A stretch of 64,000 nt of DNA, from NCBI GenBank assembly GCA_903837785.1, contig CAILVY010000362.1, forward strand, positions 31,616 to 95,615. Reading direction: 5' to 3'. Source of the stretch: Candidatus Hydrogenedentota bacterium. GTDB lineage: Bacteria; Hydrogenedentota; Hydrogenedentia; Hydrogenedentales; CAILVY01. A model generated the notes under the pieces. The model ran no database searches. It saw nothing but the letters and a program-made list of their open reading frames with translations, and was not told the origin of the DNA. Each line of letters starts with the position of its first letter. Within the stretch, counting starts at the first letter, position 1. A program made the position numbers and the translations under genes. Below, piece by piece: positions 8,776-18,158 of the stretch.

Positions 8776-10800
8776 ATGAACGGAAGAATCTCCTTGAGAG
8801 TGGTCGCCGCGGGAGTGCTCAGCCTTGCCGCGTGGCATGCCGGCGCTGAATCGGGCCCTTGGCCGGTGGATAAGGCCTGGGCGTGGTACGGCAAGCAGGC
8901 GTGGGTCTGCGGTTTCAATTACGTCCCGAGCACGGCCTGTAACACGACGGAATTCTGGAGCGCGGAGACCTTTGATGAAGCAGTCATCGGACGGGAACTC
9001 GCCTGGGCCCGCGACCTGGGTTTCAACTCCTGCCGTGTCTTCGTGCAGTATCTCGTCTGGAAGAACGATCCGAACGGACTGAAGACGCGCTTTGACCGCT
9101 TCCTTTCCCTCGCGAACAAGAACGGCATCACAGTGGTTCCCGTGCTCTTCGATGATTGCACGTTTGGCGATCCGCCTGTGACCGAGCCTTATCTCGGGAA
9201 ACAGCGGGAACCGATTCCCGGCATGATCCTGCCCAGTTGGACGCCCAGTCCCGGCCTGAGCGCGGTCACAAATCACGACACATGGCCGGACCTGCGGGCG
9301 TATGTCGAGGACCTTGCCGGCGCCTTCGGAAGAGACGCGCGGGTGCTCTTCTGGGACCTCTACAACGAGCCGGGCAATTCGGGGATGGGCGACCAGTCGC
9401 TGCCCCTGGCCGAAGCCGCCTTCGCGTGGGCACGCAACGCGCACCCCGAACAGCCGCTCACGATCGCACTCTGGGCGAAGATGGATGCCATGAACGAGAA
9501 GCTCCGGGCGCTTTCCGATGTGATCACGTATCACGCCTATACGGACCTCGCAGGCATGAAGGCCGCCATCGCCGGCCACAAGGCGCAGGGCCGGCCGCTG
9601 ATTTGTTCGGAATGGATGTCTCGCCATCTCGGCAGCCGTTGGGACACGGACCTGCCGCTGTTCAAGCAGGAACGAATCGGCTGCTATTGCTGGGGGCTCG
9701 TCAATGGCCGAACGCAAGCCCAATTCGCCTGGAATTCGAAGAAAGGCGACCCGGAGCCCAAGATTTGGTTCCATGATCTCTTTCACGCAGACGGCACGCC
9801 CTACGACGCGAAGGAAGTGGAACTGATAAAGAGTGTGTGCGTAGGGTCCATGGGAAGCAACGGAGCGGCGCCGGCCCCCTTGTTTGTCGACCCCGTCTAC
9901 GACGGCGCCGCGGACCCCACCCTAATCTGGAACCGGCAGGAGAAGACGTGGTGGATCTTCTACACGAGCCGCCGCGCCAATCAGAGCAACGAGCCCGGCG
10001 TGCGCTGGTGCCATCAGACCGATATCGGCATTGCCGTGTCGCCGGACGGCGGCCATAGCTGGCAATATCACGGCACGGCCCGCGGTCTCGCGTTTGAAGA
10101 AGGGCCAAACACGTGGTGGGCCCCCGAACTCATTTGGCACGCCGATGTGTACCACATGTTCGTCAGCTACGTGCCCGGGGTCCACGATGACTGGTCCGGA
10201 GACCGCTTCATCCTCCATTACACGAGCGGCAATCTCCTTGACTGGAAATTCGAGGGGAAGCTCCCGCTGTCCAGCAACCGCGTAATTGACCCGTGTGTAT
10301 TTCGCCTTCCCGACGGCACCTGGCGAATGTGGTACAAGGACGAGGCGGACGATTCACACATATACGCCGCCGAAAGCCCCGATCTCTCCGCGTGGAAAGT
10401 GACCGGTCCCGCGGAGACAAGCCGCGGACAAGAGGCGCCGAATGTTTTTCGCCTTGGCGGGTGTTTCTGGCTCGTGACGGACAGCGGCGGCCTCAATTTC
10501 TATCGCTCGGGGGACTTGAAACATTGGGAGGACCAGGGAGCATTCATGCGGGAGCCGGGCGCGCGCAAGGACGACCACTATGTCGCGCAGCATCCCGACA
10601 TCGTCGTGCTCGATGATGCTGCCTATGCCATCTACTTCGTGCATCCCTTCGGAAAGAAACACGTGAAGCCGGGCAAGCATCGTTCCGTTCTTCAGATGGC
10701 CAAGCTGGAATGCCGTGATGGCAGACTGACGGCTGTTCGGGACGAGCCGTTCGCAATCGATTTGAAACCGCCCAAGGAGGGGCGCTACCACGGCGAATAG
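8776..10800 (+). CDS. GH5-like TIM barrel fused to five-bladed propeller glycosidase-like domain
   Basis: 674 residues from the ATG at 8776 (GGGAG and AGGAA upstream). The longer ORF start at 8578 lacks a signal; MNGRISLRVVAAGVLSLAAWHAGA is one. Residues ~25-360 look like a clan-A cellulase barrel: the acid/base candidate lies in FWDLYNEPGN and the nucleophile candidate in LICSEWMSR. Residues ~375-660 look like a GH43/GH117-type five-bladed propeller with repeated strand motifs (DPTLIWN, WWAPELIWH, DPCVFRLPDGTWRMWY). The gene diverges from the pectin operon across 217 bp. A weak promoter-like pair, TTGTGT-N17-TATCGT at 8687-8715, lies ~60 bp upstream. Bond specificity cannot be read from the sequence. 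Confidence 0.78.
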   Translation: MNGRISLRVVAAGVLSLAAWHAGAESGPWPVDKAWAWYGKQAWVCGFNYVPSTACNTTEFWSAETFDEAVIGRELAWARDLGFNSCRVFVQYLVWKNDPNGLKTRFDRFLSLANKNGITVVPVLFDDCTFGDPPVTEPYLGKQREPIPGMILPSWTPSPGLSAVTNHDTWPDLRAYVEDLAGAFGRDARVLFWDLYNEPGNSGMGDQSLPLAEAAFAWARNAHPEQPLTIALWAKMDAMNEKLRALSDVITYHAYTDLAGMKAAIAGHKAQGRPLICSEWMSRHLGSRWDTDLPLFKQERIGCYCWGLVNGRTQAQFAWNSKKGDPEPKIWFHDLFHADGTPYDAKEVELIKSVCVGSMGSNGAAPAPLFVDPVYDGAADPTLIWNRQEKTWWIFYTSRRANQSNEPGVRWCHQTDIGIAVSPDGGHSWQYHGTARGLAFEEGPNTWWAPELIWHADVYHMFVSYVPGVHDDWSGDRFILHYTSGNLLDWKFEGKLPLSSNRVIDPCVFRLPDGTWRMWYKDEADDSHIYAAESPDLSAWKVTGPAETSRGQEAPNVFRLGGCFWLVTDSGGLNFYRSGDLKHWEDQGAFMREPGARKDDHYVAQHPDIVVLDDAAYAIYFVHPFGKKHVKPGKHRSVLQMAKLECRDGRLTAVRDEPFAIDLKPPKEGRYHGE

Positions 10801-10857
10801 TGAATCACCCGGAAGTGCAGCGGACGAAAACATGAGGCGAGCCAACGCGGGGCGGCT

Positions 10858-12765
10858 TCATTCCAGCAGCTTGACGGCATCGGCCTCGCGTCTGCGCGGC
10901 GCGGCGAGTGCAAGCGGCGAAGCCCGGCGACTTCCACCGTCGCCATTCCGGGAACTCGTACCGCGATCAACCACCGAGATGAGCTCATGGACAAGCGTGT
11001 CCAATTCCTTCGCCTGCGCGGAGAGTTCCTCGCTGGCTGATGCCGTCTCTTCCGAGGTGGCCGAGTTGCCGTGAGTGACCTCCTCCAGGGCGGACATTGC
11101 CGTGCTGACCTGCGATATGCCCAGGGACTGCTCCTTAGTGGCGGTCGCAATCTCCGCGAGCAATGCTCCAACCTTGTCGGCGCTCTGCTGAATCGAAGCG
11201 AGGAACTTTGCCACCTCGCCGGTTACGCGGACGCCCCGGTCGGCATTGCGCTGGGATTCCTCTATCAATGTCGATGTGTCCTTCGCTGAATGGGCGCAAC
11301 GCTGGGCCAGGCTGCGCACCTCCTCCGCGACGACCGCGAAGCCTTTCCCGACTTCCCCGGCACGCGCCGCCTCGACCGCCGCGTTCAAGGCCAGGAGATT
11401 TGTCTGGAAGGCCACTTCGTCTATCGTCTTGACAATCCGCGCCGTCTGATCGGACGAACGCTTGATCTCTCCGATCGTGTCCGACATTTGCTGCATCGCG
11501 GTGCTCCCCTCTGACAACATGGATTTGACCTCCGCCATGAGTTGATCCGCCGCACCCGCGTTGTCCGCGTTCCGAGTCGTCATCGAAGACAATTCCTCAA
11601 TCGACGACGCCGTCGTTTCGAGTGACGAGGCCGATTGGCAAGCGCCGTTAGCCATGTGCTGGCTCGACTGTGCGACCTCGTCTGACGCCGCCGCGAGTTG
11701 GACCGAGCCTTCGCGCAACGATGCAATGACCCCTTGGATGGGCCTAACAATGCTGCGTGTGATGAGCCAGCCCAGGACCGTTCCCAGCAGCACGCCGGCG
11801 ATGGCCAATCCAAGCACCACCTGGGTCACCACCCGCTGCATCGCGTCTGCGCGAGTTACCGCCGCGGTCTTTGCCGGATCGATCACCTCCGTCATGGCCT
11901 TCTCGAGCTTTGCCAGCAGATCGTGCGTGGCTGAAGTCACACGCGTTTCCGCCGCCAGCATGGCGACCACGCTATCGTGGAAGTCGCCGCTCAGATCAGC
12001 GTATTCCTTCAGGCGCCCCTCGATGCGGTCCGCTGCGGCCTTCATTTCGCTTTCGCCATCCAATGTCTGGCGCCATTCGGACAACCCATCGGACGCCTTC
12101 TGCTGCGCATCCTGAAATGCCGCCCACTTCTCCTCCGTCCGGGTTTCGGCGTAGTCATGCGCGGAAGTCTGAAGCCGGAGCGCGTTCGCGATGACAGACT
12201 CGTTCATGATCATGTCAATGTCGCCCCATTTCTTCATCTCCGGCACGTCTTTCCGCTCGCTCGAAGTCAGTTTGGCCGGGTCAATCACCTTCTTCATCGT
12301 AGCGTCCAGATCCGCGAGGCAGTCGGTGATTATGGCGTCCCATTTCTCACGAATCCCGCTCTGTTCTTCCTGGCGCGCACGATACTCATCCGCCAGTTTC
12401 CGATAGCCAGATACGAGCCCGGCGATGTCTGAAGAACCCGTGGCGAGTTCCGCATGGGAGCTGGCCAGCGCCGTCCAGTCGTTTGCGCCGCCCTCCGCCG
12501 CGTCGATGGCTTCATGGAGCCGGGCCAGCGTCGTCGTGCCTGGCGAGGCCTTGTACCCCGCCAGAGCGACCTGCAATTGAAATGCCGGCTGAATCACCCG
12601 TTCGTTCATGACCGCGTCGATATGCCCCCACTCGGCGTATAGAAGCAGATTGCCGCGCGCTTGCGTCACGCCAAACCATCCTACGAGCCCCAAGACGGCC
12701 GCGATCGCGACCAGCAGGCCAAAGCCCAACGCCATTTTTGCTGACATCCTCAAGTGCTTGAACAC
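10858..12765 (-). CDS. Methyl-accepting chemotaxis protein
   Basis: 635 residues if started at the GTG at 12765, which has GGGAGGGG 6 nt upstream and gives the usual MCP opening MFKHLRMSAKMALGFGLL. The ORF-track start at 13005 adds ~80 unlike residues. TM1 is ~12-33. The periplasmic helical sensor domain contains two similar segments (WGHIDAVMNERVI and WGDIDMIMNESVI). TM2 is near ~315 (VVLGLAIAGVLLGTVLGWLI), followed by a HAMP linker and the signalling hairpin whose tip is EVAFQTNLLALNAAVEAARAGE. It would signal through CheW/CheA, but no other chemotaxis gene is in the window. It reads convergently to the GH5-like fusion, 57 bp apart. The ligand is unknown. Confidence 0.93.
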   Translation of the reverse strand: MFKHLRMSAKMALGFGLLVAIAAVLGLVGWFGVTQARGNLLLYAEWGHIDAVMNERVIQPAFQLQVALAGYKASPGTTTLARLHEAIDAAEGGANDWTALASSHAELATGSSDIAGLVSGYRKLADEYRARQEEQSGIREKWDAIITDCLADLDATMKKVIDPAKLTSSERKDVPEMKKWGDIDMIMNESVIANALRLQTSAHDYAETRTEEKWAAFQDAQQKASDGLSEWRQTLDGESEMKAAADRIEGRLKEYADLSGDFHDSVVAMLAAETRVTSATHDLLAKLEKAMTEVIDPAKTAAVTRADAMQRVVTQVVLGLAIAGVLLGTVLGWLITRSIVRPIQGVIASLREGSVQLAAASDEVAQSSQHMANGACQSASSLETTASSIEELSSMTTRNADNAGAADQLMAEVKSMLSEGSTAMQQMSDTIGEIKRSSDQTARIVKTIDEVAFQTNLLALNAAVEAARAGEVGKGFAVVAEEVRSLAQRCAHSAKDTSTLIEESQRNADRGVRVTGEVAKFLASIQQSADKVGALLAEIATATKEQSLGISQVSTAMSALEEVTHGNSATSEETASASEELSAQAKELDTLVHELISVVDRGTSSRNGDGGSRRASPLALAAPRRREADAVKLLE

Positions 12766-12906
12766 GCCTGACCCCTCCCATGCCATCACGCACACTCGGT
12801 CAACCTTTGCCCATGGATGCCGAGGCATACACTGAATGCGCGTGTTTGCCCTCTGTTGCTTGTCCATGACGCGGCCTTGACGCCTGCCCTTAACTACCCA
12901 TTCTTT

Positions 12907-12924
12907 GAACATCCCTTGATGTTC
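12907..12924. promoter_or_regulatory. 18-bp palindrome upstream of chemoreceptor gene
   Basis: GAACATC-CCTT-GATGTTC is a perfect 7-bp inverted repeat with a 4-nt centre, 142 bp upstream of the chemoreceptor start. It fits a dimeric repressor site or a small hairpin. No transcription factor is encoded nearby and I do not recognise the motif. Confidence 0.35.
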
Positions 12925-12990
12925 TATTGTTCCCGCACACCCGAGGTTTCGTGTGGCTACTCCGGGCCGGGAGCGGAAAGGAGACATGGA

Positions 12991-13027
12991 AGGCCCCATC
13001 TTCATCCACGCGATAAAGATGGGGCCT
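12991..13027 (-). terminator. Hairpin terminator after multicopper oxidase gene
   Basis: AGGCCCCATCTT and AAGATGGGGCCT form a perfect 12-bp stem with a 13-nt loop, 20 bp beyond the stop of the 13047-18158 gene. On the minus strand the stem is followed by pyrimidine-rich sequence (TCCATGTCTCCTTTCC) rather than a pure T run, so the terminator is strong in stem and weak in tail. Confidence 0.7.
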
Positions 13028-13046
13028 GTCGTGTCTTACACAGAGG

Positions 13047-16000
13047 CTAGGCGTGCAGCTTCCGTCTGCGCGCCAGCATCAGCATGCTGGCCACCGAGGC
13101 AATGAGCAGGACGTCGCCCCAGGGCTGGCCGCCAGTCACACTGGCTGCCGCCGCCTTTTGAGCAACGTAGGTGCCCGTCGCCGTGGTGGTTTGATCCGCA
13201 GTGATCGTGACCGTCTGGTTGACCGGCGTGGTCCAAGGCTTGCCTTGTCCTCCGAAGCATCCGAAGAACGGCGCTTCCTGAGAAATGGCCTTGAATTCGA
13301 GCGTGTGCTGGCCAACCGCGAGACCCGAGAGCGTCATCCCGCTGCTCATCCAGGCGCCGCCATCGACCCGCCACTTCGCGCCATCTTCCCGGGCATCCGC
13401 GGGTTCGATGGTCACCATCAGCGATCCGGATTGCTCGCCTTCACCCTCGCCTTCGCCTTCGCCTTCGCCTTCCGCCGCGACCGCCGCGCCACCGCAGGAA
13501 CCGTCCGTAATGACAGTCACCTCGTTTGCCTCGATCTCGGGGACGTCCGTCGACGCTGCTTCGGCGTCCAACGGATCATCCGTGAGGTTCAGCAACGGGC
13601 TCAAGCCGACACAGTCGCTGTGCATGTCGAGCAAGTTCTCCGCCACACTGTCTTCGGCCACCTGCAAGGCGCCGAACTTTGTGGCCGCTGCCAGCCCGGC
13701 AATGCTGCTGACCTGGTTCTGCGCCAGGTTCAGCCAGAACATCTCGCCGGAGGGCAGGTTCGCCGGAACCGCGGACATGCCATTTCCAGAGAGGTCCAGT
13801 TGGCGCAGCCGGGATTCGGCCGACAACACCGGCAGATCGCTGATGTTATTGCCCGCCAAGCCAACGTATTCGAGGCTCGGAAGGTCCGCGAGCACCGACG
13901 CGTCAGATACGCCCGCGCTCTCCGCGCGCAACTGGATCAGGCCCGGCAACCCGGCCACCGAGCTGAGAACGCTGAACTTGCCGCCGCGCAGGATGAGATA
14001 CAGAAGACTCTGCGCACGGCCCGCCAGGAAGCTCATGTCGCTCACCTGGTTCGAAGAAACGCCCAACGCCTGCAGCGCCGGCCACGTGTCGAGCATGCTC
14101 TGGATGTTGCCCGACGGATTCCCGTCCACCCGGAGCATGGTGAGTGAATCGATGGCCGCCAGCGGGCTCAGGTCGCTGATCTGGTTGTCCGCGATGAACA
14201 AGGCTTCCAGCGGCAGTGCACCGATGCCTGCGACCGAGGTCAACTGGTTCCGGTTCAGCGCCAGGGCTTTCAGGCTCGTCAGCCCCACAATGTCCGACAG
14301 GGTCGCCAGGTTCACATTGTGCGCTTCGAGCTCTTCCAGCTTGTTCAGCGCCCCGACTCCGGGAAGCCCCGGAAGCGGATTGTCCGACACGTCCAGATGC
14401 TCGAGCGTGATCATGCCCGCGATTTCCGTGAACGACGTGATCGCATTGCCTTCCACTTCGAGTTCGGCCAGGGCCGGCAGGTTCGCCGCGCCGCCGATCG
14501 ATGTCAGCAAGTTGCTGCGAACTTCCAGTGTCGTCAGCTTGGTCAACGCGCTCATATCCGGCAGGGTGGTCAGCGCATTGTAGCTGGCTTCCAGGTACTC
14601 GAGGTTCACGAAGTTCTCAATCCCCGACAGATCGCTGATCCCGCTGTGGGACAGGTCAAGCGACGTGATGGGTTCCACGTCCGTATCGAGGATATCCCCG
14701 TCCAGGATGTTCAGGGCGATCCGCACGGACGCCTCGAAATTCCAGTCCGCGAACGTGATGGGCTGGCCGGTCGCCGCCGAGGCGCTGACCGCGTCCGCTC
14801 GCGCCGACTTGACCGGCAGGGTAGTGGCAATCAGCACGTTCGTGGGTGCGCTTGTGCCGTCGAGGTTGTACGCAACGATTCGGTACATGTACGTCGTGTT
14901 CAATTTCAACGGCGTGTTCGTGAACGTGACGGTGTTTGCCGGCAGGCGGGCAATCGTCGCCCACACGCCCAGCAGGCTCACCCGCTGCACATAGAACGCC
15001 GTCTCATTCAGCGAGTTGTCCTTCCACGACATCGTGATCGACGTGCCGAGAACCGCCGTCTGCACCAGGTTCGACGGAGCCGCCGCCAGTTGGCCGCGCG
15101 TTGTGACTTTGGCCGCGGGCGAGGCCAGGGAGGGGCCGGCGCCGTTGCTCGCCGTTACGTGGTAGTAATAGAGGGTCTTCGGAAGCGGCGTCGTATCCGT
15201 GAACGTGGTCGTGTTCGCAGGCACCACAAACGGCGTCAGGCCCAGGGTGAACAGGGCGTCGGTGGCCCGCGTCACGGTGAAGCCCGTCTCGTTGTCGGAG
15301 CGATCAAGCCAGGTGATCGTCACCGAGGGCGGAGTCGGACTGAGGGGCGCCGCCGTGGCCGTCAGGTTCGAAGGCGGCGCCGGCACGGCATCCGTGATGG
15401 CAATGGCCGGGGAGGGGGCAGCACTGCCCACCCCGTTAATCGACACGACGCGATAACTGTACGTTGTGCCCGCCACCGCAGTCAGATCGCTGTACGTCGT
15501 CACGTTCGAGGCGACCGTCGCCAAGGCGGTGTACGCTCCGGCCACGCCGGCCACGACCGTCGCCCGTTCGATCCGGAAGCTCGTCTGGGTGCCGGCCGGC
15601 ACCGTCCACGCCAGATTGATCTGTGTCGCGCTGAACAACGTGGCGGTCACACTGGTCACGGCGGGAGGCAGCACCATCAGCACCAGCGGGCGCATCATGT
15701 CTGCTTCTTCGTGACCGAGGATGTGGCAGTGGTAAACATACTCCCACTCGAAATTGTACAGTGGGTTGGGATTGAGCACCGGGTCAATCACGCTGCCCAA
15801 AGGGCCGGTCGTTGGCATCATCGGGTCCAGCGGCCGGATACTGTCGGGAACGGCGAAGGGCAGGATGGGCACCATCGGACGGAACGCAACGACGACGTTC
15901 TCCATCGGGTTCATCCGGAGGGTTTCCTTCCAGCCTTGGTCCCGTGGGTCGACCGGAAGCACGTTGCCGGCCCAGTCAATCCGGTTGATCACCTGCACTT

Positions 16001-18158
16001 CAAACAGGTGGAAGTGCAACGGATGATTGTCCACACAATTGTTCACAACCATCCAGACTTGGGGTTGGCCGGGAATGAGGAATTCTTGCGGCGCTTCTGT
16101 GTACGCATGCGGCGTGATCGTCCAACCCATGACCGGATCGTACACCCCATTCCCAAGCAGGACCGTGCCGCGTCCATAGGCGTCGGTCCCCATCTCAATG
16201 GTCTTCACCTCGATCGGCAGGGTGAGCGCGCCCACGGGCAACGAAACGGTCGTGCCGTTGGCGGTGATGCCCGGGGCGACCAGCGGCGCCGGTTGCCCGG
16301 CCGTAAAGGCCGCAGGCAACTGCGTCTGCAAGGCCGCCAGCGTCGTCGCGTGGTCCGGATATAGCGCCGAATCTGCGGGCAGAGTCCCCGTCGGGGCGAT
16401 GACGCGGAACTGCATCAGGGTGCGCATGTTCGGCCCCATACCTGGCAAGGTCGAGGGCGCGCCGCCTGCCGGCGTCTGATCGAGATTGCCCGTATAGTAG
16501 TCATAGCGCGGGTCGCCCGCCGGCGTCGGGGCCGGGCAATCGTTGTACAGGATCAGGTTCTCGCCGGGCACGCATGCCGAAAAATCGACGATGATGTCGG
16601 CGCGTTCCGCCGGCATCAGGATCATGTTGCTCTGATTGACCAGGCCCATCGTGGGACTACCCACGGCCGTGTCCCAGCCAATCTGCACCGGCGGGTTGTT
16701 CAGTTCCACCGGCGCCGGCAGGAAGCCCGCCTCGTTGGCGATCTGAATGAACGCCGGGGGGATCGGCGCCACTAAGTCGGCTTCACCCGCCAGTGGGTCT
16801 GCAATCACGTGTGTGACGGGGTCCGGCGCCGCCATGGATTGCGCCCAATACAACTGCAGGTTGAACACGCGATCATTGCAGGCATTGAGCAGCCGGAACC
16901 GGTAGCGGCGCGGCTCCACATTCAGGAAGGGATAGGCCGTGCCATTGATGACCGGCGTGTCCATGAACGCTTCGGGTACGAAGGAAATGGCTGGCAGTGG
17001 GAGGGCGGCCGGCATCGGAGGCCACATACCGGGAGCGTAGTCCCAGCGGCCCATCGGATTGAGCAGGCCGGTGGCAAACTGGTTCGGCTGGAAGACGTGC
17101 GGGAACCACAGGTTGCCCATTCCGCCCCAATTGACCGTGTCCCACAGGGGATCGTTCGCGGCCACCGACACGGGATCGGGCACGAAAGTCTTGTCTTGGA
17201 GAATGAGAGGAATTTGAACGGAAGGAATCAAGCCTGCGGTGACCAGGCCTTGCTCGGTCGGGTCTTGGACCAGATACCCGGCGGCCACGCCGGCATATAC
17301 GTTCAGCCGGGTGATGCCCCACGCATGATCGTGATAGAACATCAATCGCGCACTCTGCTGGTTCGTCCAGTAGTACGTGCTCGCGCCGGGACCCGGATCA
17401 TTCGTCGCGCCAACCGTGCCGGCCGGCACTATCGCATGCGTCACGGGATCAAACCACATGTCCGGAACATTCTGACAGGCCACGCCCTTCGGATACGAGG
17501 TCACCTCCCCAGCGGGGGTGACCCACTGATGCGGTGTGCCGTCGCTGATCCACGGCGAGAACCCGCCGTGCAGGTGGACATCCGAACGGTTCTGCGTGAA
17601 CATCTCCATCATGCCGGGCATGCCCGGCATCGGGACGGGCCCCATGCCGGCGCCCATGAGCGTCGTGTCCACCGGGATGAACAAGTTGCCTGCCGCGCCC
17701 GTCGGAAGCATGTTCACGAACTTGACGCGCACCGCACGGTCCTTCTGGGCGATGATGAGCGGGCCTAGGTAATGCGCCGGGGCGGGCGCAACCGTGTTCG
17801 CGCCCAAGGCGTCCGTACCCAGGTTCAACTGCACGTAGCCGCGCAGCTTCGTCCCGGTCACCGGCAGGTCCGAGTGCATCCTTTCGGTGTACTGGACCAG
17901 GCCGATCTCGTAGTAGTCCGATCCCGGAAACGTAATCGTATCCGGGGTCGCGACCGGGATGAACTGCCCCAGGTTGTTCGCACCCGCAGCCCCAAGGCCC
18001 GGCAGTGAATCCACGAACTTCCGCAGGGGCGGACTGTTCAGATAATTGGGCAACGCCAGATTCGGCGCCGGAGGCACCTGGCCTGCCGCTTCAAAGAGTC
18101 CCCAGGAAAAGACAATCACCATTAAACACAACATCACACCACACTTTTTCGGAAACAT
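13047..18158 (-). CDS. Multicopper oxidase fused to FN3 domains, leucine-rich repeats and C-terminal sorting segment
   Basis: 1703 residues with a signal peptide at ~1-27 and GGGAGG 8 nt before the ATG. Residues ~30-825 are a CotA/bilirubin-oxidase-like multicopper oxidase with all four copper motifs: HLHGG, FYHDHA, HPLHFHLF, and HCHILGHEEADMM. Residues ~826-1110 are about three fibronectin type III domains. From ~1134 there is an internalin-type cap (ITFADWNFEASVRIAL) and roughly 15 leucine-rich repeats to ~1500. A GEGEGE linker at ~1562, a PEGA-like beta domain, and a C-terminal GDVLLIASVASMLML helix followed by ARRRK complete it. It should oxidise a substrate and reduce oxygen at the cell surface, with the LRR part binding a partner; substrate and anchoring route are inferred. 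Laccases are usually ~500-600 residues, so the extension is exceptional. Confidence 0.9.
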   Translation of the reverse strand: MFPKKCGVMLCLMVIVFSWGLFEAAGQVPPAPNLALPNYLNSPPLRKFVDSLPGLGAAGANNLGQFIPVATPDTITFPGSDYYEIGLVQYTERMHSDLPVTGTKLRGYVQLNLGTDALGANTVAPAPAHYLGPLIIAQKDRAVRVKFVNMLPTGAAGNLFIPVDTTLMGAGMGPVPMPGMPGMMEMFTQNRSDVHLHGGFSPWISDGTPHQWVTPAGEVTSYPKGVACQNVPDMWFDPVTHAIVPAGTVGATNDPGPGASTYYWTNQQSARLMFYHDHAWGITRLNVYAGVAAGYLVQDPTEQGLVTAGLIPSVQIPLILQDKTFVPDPVSVAANDPLWDTVNWGGMGNLWFPHVFQPNQFATGLLNPMGRWDYAPGMWPPMPAALPLPAISFVPEAFMDTPVINGTAYPFLNVEPRRYRFRLLNACNDRVFNLQLYWAQSMAAPDPVTHVIADPLAGEADLVAPIPPAFIQIANEAGFLPAPVELNNPPVQIGWDTAVGSPTMGLVNQSNMILMPAERADIIVDFSACVPGENLILYNDCPAPTPAGDPRYDYYTGNLDQTPAGGAPSTLPGMGPNMRTLMQFRVIAPTGTLPADSALYPDHATTLAALQTQLPAAFTAGQPAPLVAPGITANGTTVSLPVGALTLPIEVKTIEMGTDAYGRGTVLLGNGVYDPVMGWTITPHAYTEAPQEFLIPGQPQVWMVVNNCVDNHPLHFHLFEVQVINRIDWAGNVLPVDPRDQGWKETLRMNPMENVVVAFRPMVPILPFAVPDSIRPLDPMMPTTGPLGSVIDPVLNPNPLYNFEWEYVYHCHILGHEEADMMRPLVLMVLPPAVTSVTATLFSATQINLAWTVPAGTQTSFRIERATVVAGVAGAYTALATVASNVTTYSDLTAVAGTTYSYRVVSINGVGSAAPSPAIAITDAVPAPPSNLTATAAPLSPTPPSVTITWLDRSDNETGFTVTRATDALFTLGLTPFVVPANTTTFTDTTPLPKTLYYYHVTASNGAGPSLASPAAKVTTRGQLAAAPSNLVQTAVLGTSITMSWKDNSLNETAFYVQRVSLLGVWATIARLPANTVTFTNTPLKLNTTYMYRIVAYNLDGTSAPTNVLIATTLPVKSARADAVSASAATGQPITFADWNFEASVRIALNILDGDILDTDVEPITSLDLSHSGISDLSGIENFVNLEYLEASYNALTTLPDMSALTKLTTLEVRSNLLTSIGGAANLPALAELEVEGNAITSFTEIAGMITLEHLDVSDNPLPGLPGVGALNKLEELEAHNVNLATLSDIVGLTSLKALALNRNQLTSVAGIGALPLEALFIADNQISDLSPLAAIDSLTMLRVDGNPSGNIQSMLDTWPALQALGVSSNQVSDMSFLAGRAQSLLYLILRGGKFSVLSSVAGLPGLIQLRAESAGVSDASVLADLPSLEYVGLAGNNISDLPVLSAESRLRQLDLSGNGMSAVPANLPSGEMFWLNLAQNQVSSIAGLAAATKFGALQVAEDSVAENLLDMHSDCVGLSPLLNLTDDPLDAEAASTDVPEIEANEVTVITDGSCGGAAVAAEGEGEGEGEGEGEQSGSLMVTIEPADAREDGAKWRVDGGAWMSSGMTLSGLAVGQHTLEFKAISQEAPFFGCFGGQGKPWTTPVNQTVTITADQTTTATGTYVAQKAAAASVTGGQPWGDVLLIASVASMLMLARRRKLHA
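13434..13472. repeat. Short tandem repeat encoding Gly-Glu linker
   Basis: About six copies of a CGCCTT-type hexamer (minus strand GGCGAA/GGCGAG) encode the GEGEGEGEGEGE linker between the LRR region and the terminal PEGA-like domain of the multicopper oxidase. Such hexamers can change copy number in frame. Confidence 0.85.

Noticed and set aside
8446-9786. 446-aa minus-strand ORF across the divergent region
   Set aside because: Overlaps real genes on both sides and lacks an SD or signal peptide.
13434-13472. CRISPR-like short repeat
   Set aside because: It is a coding hexamer repeat for a Gly-Glu linker, with no spacers.
14319-16364. 681-aa plus-strand ORF
   Set aside because: Lies entirely antisense to the multicopper oxidase; Arg/His/Gln-rich composition and no motif. 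A high-GC shadow.
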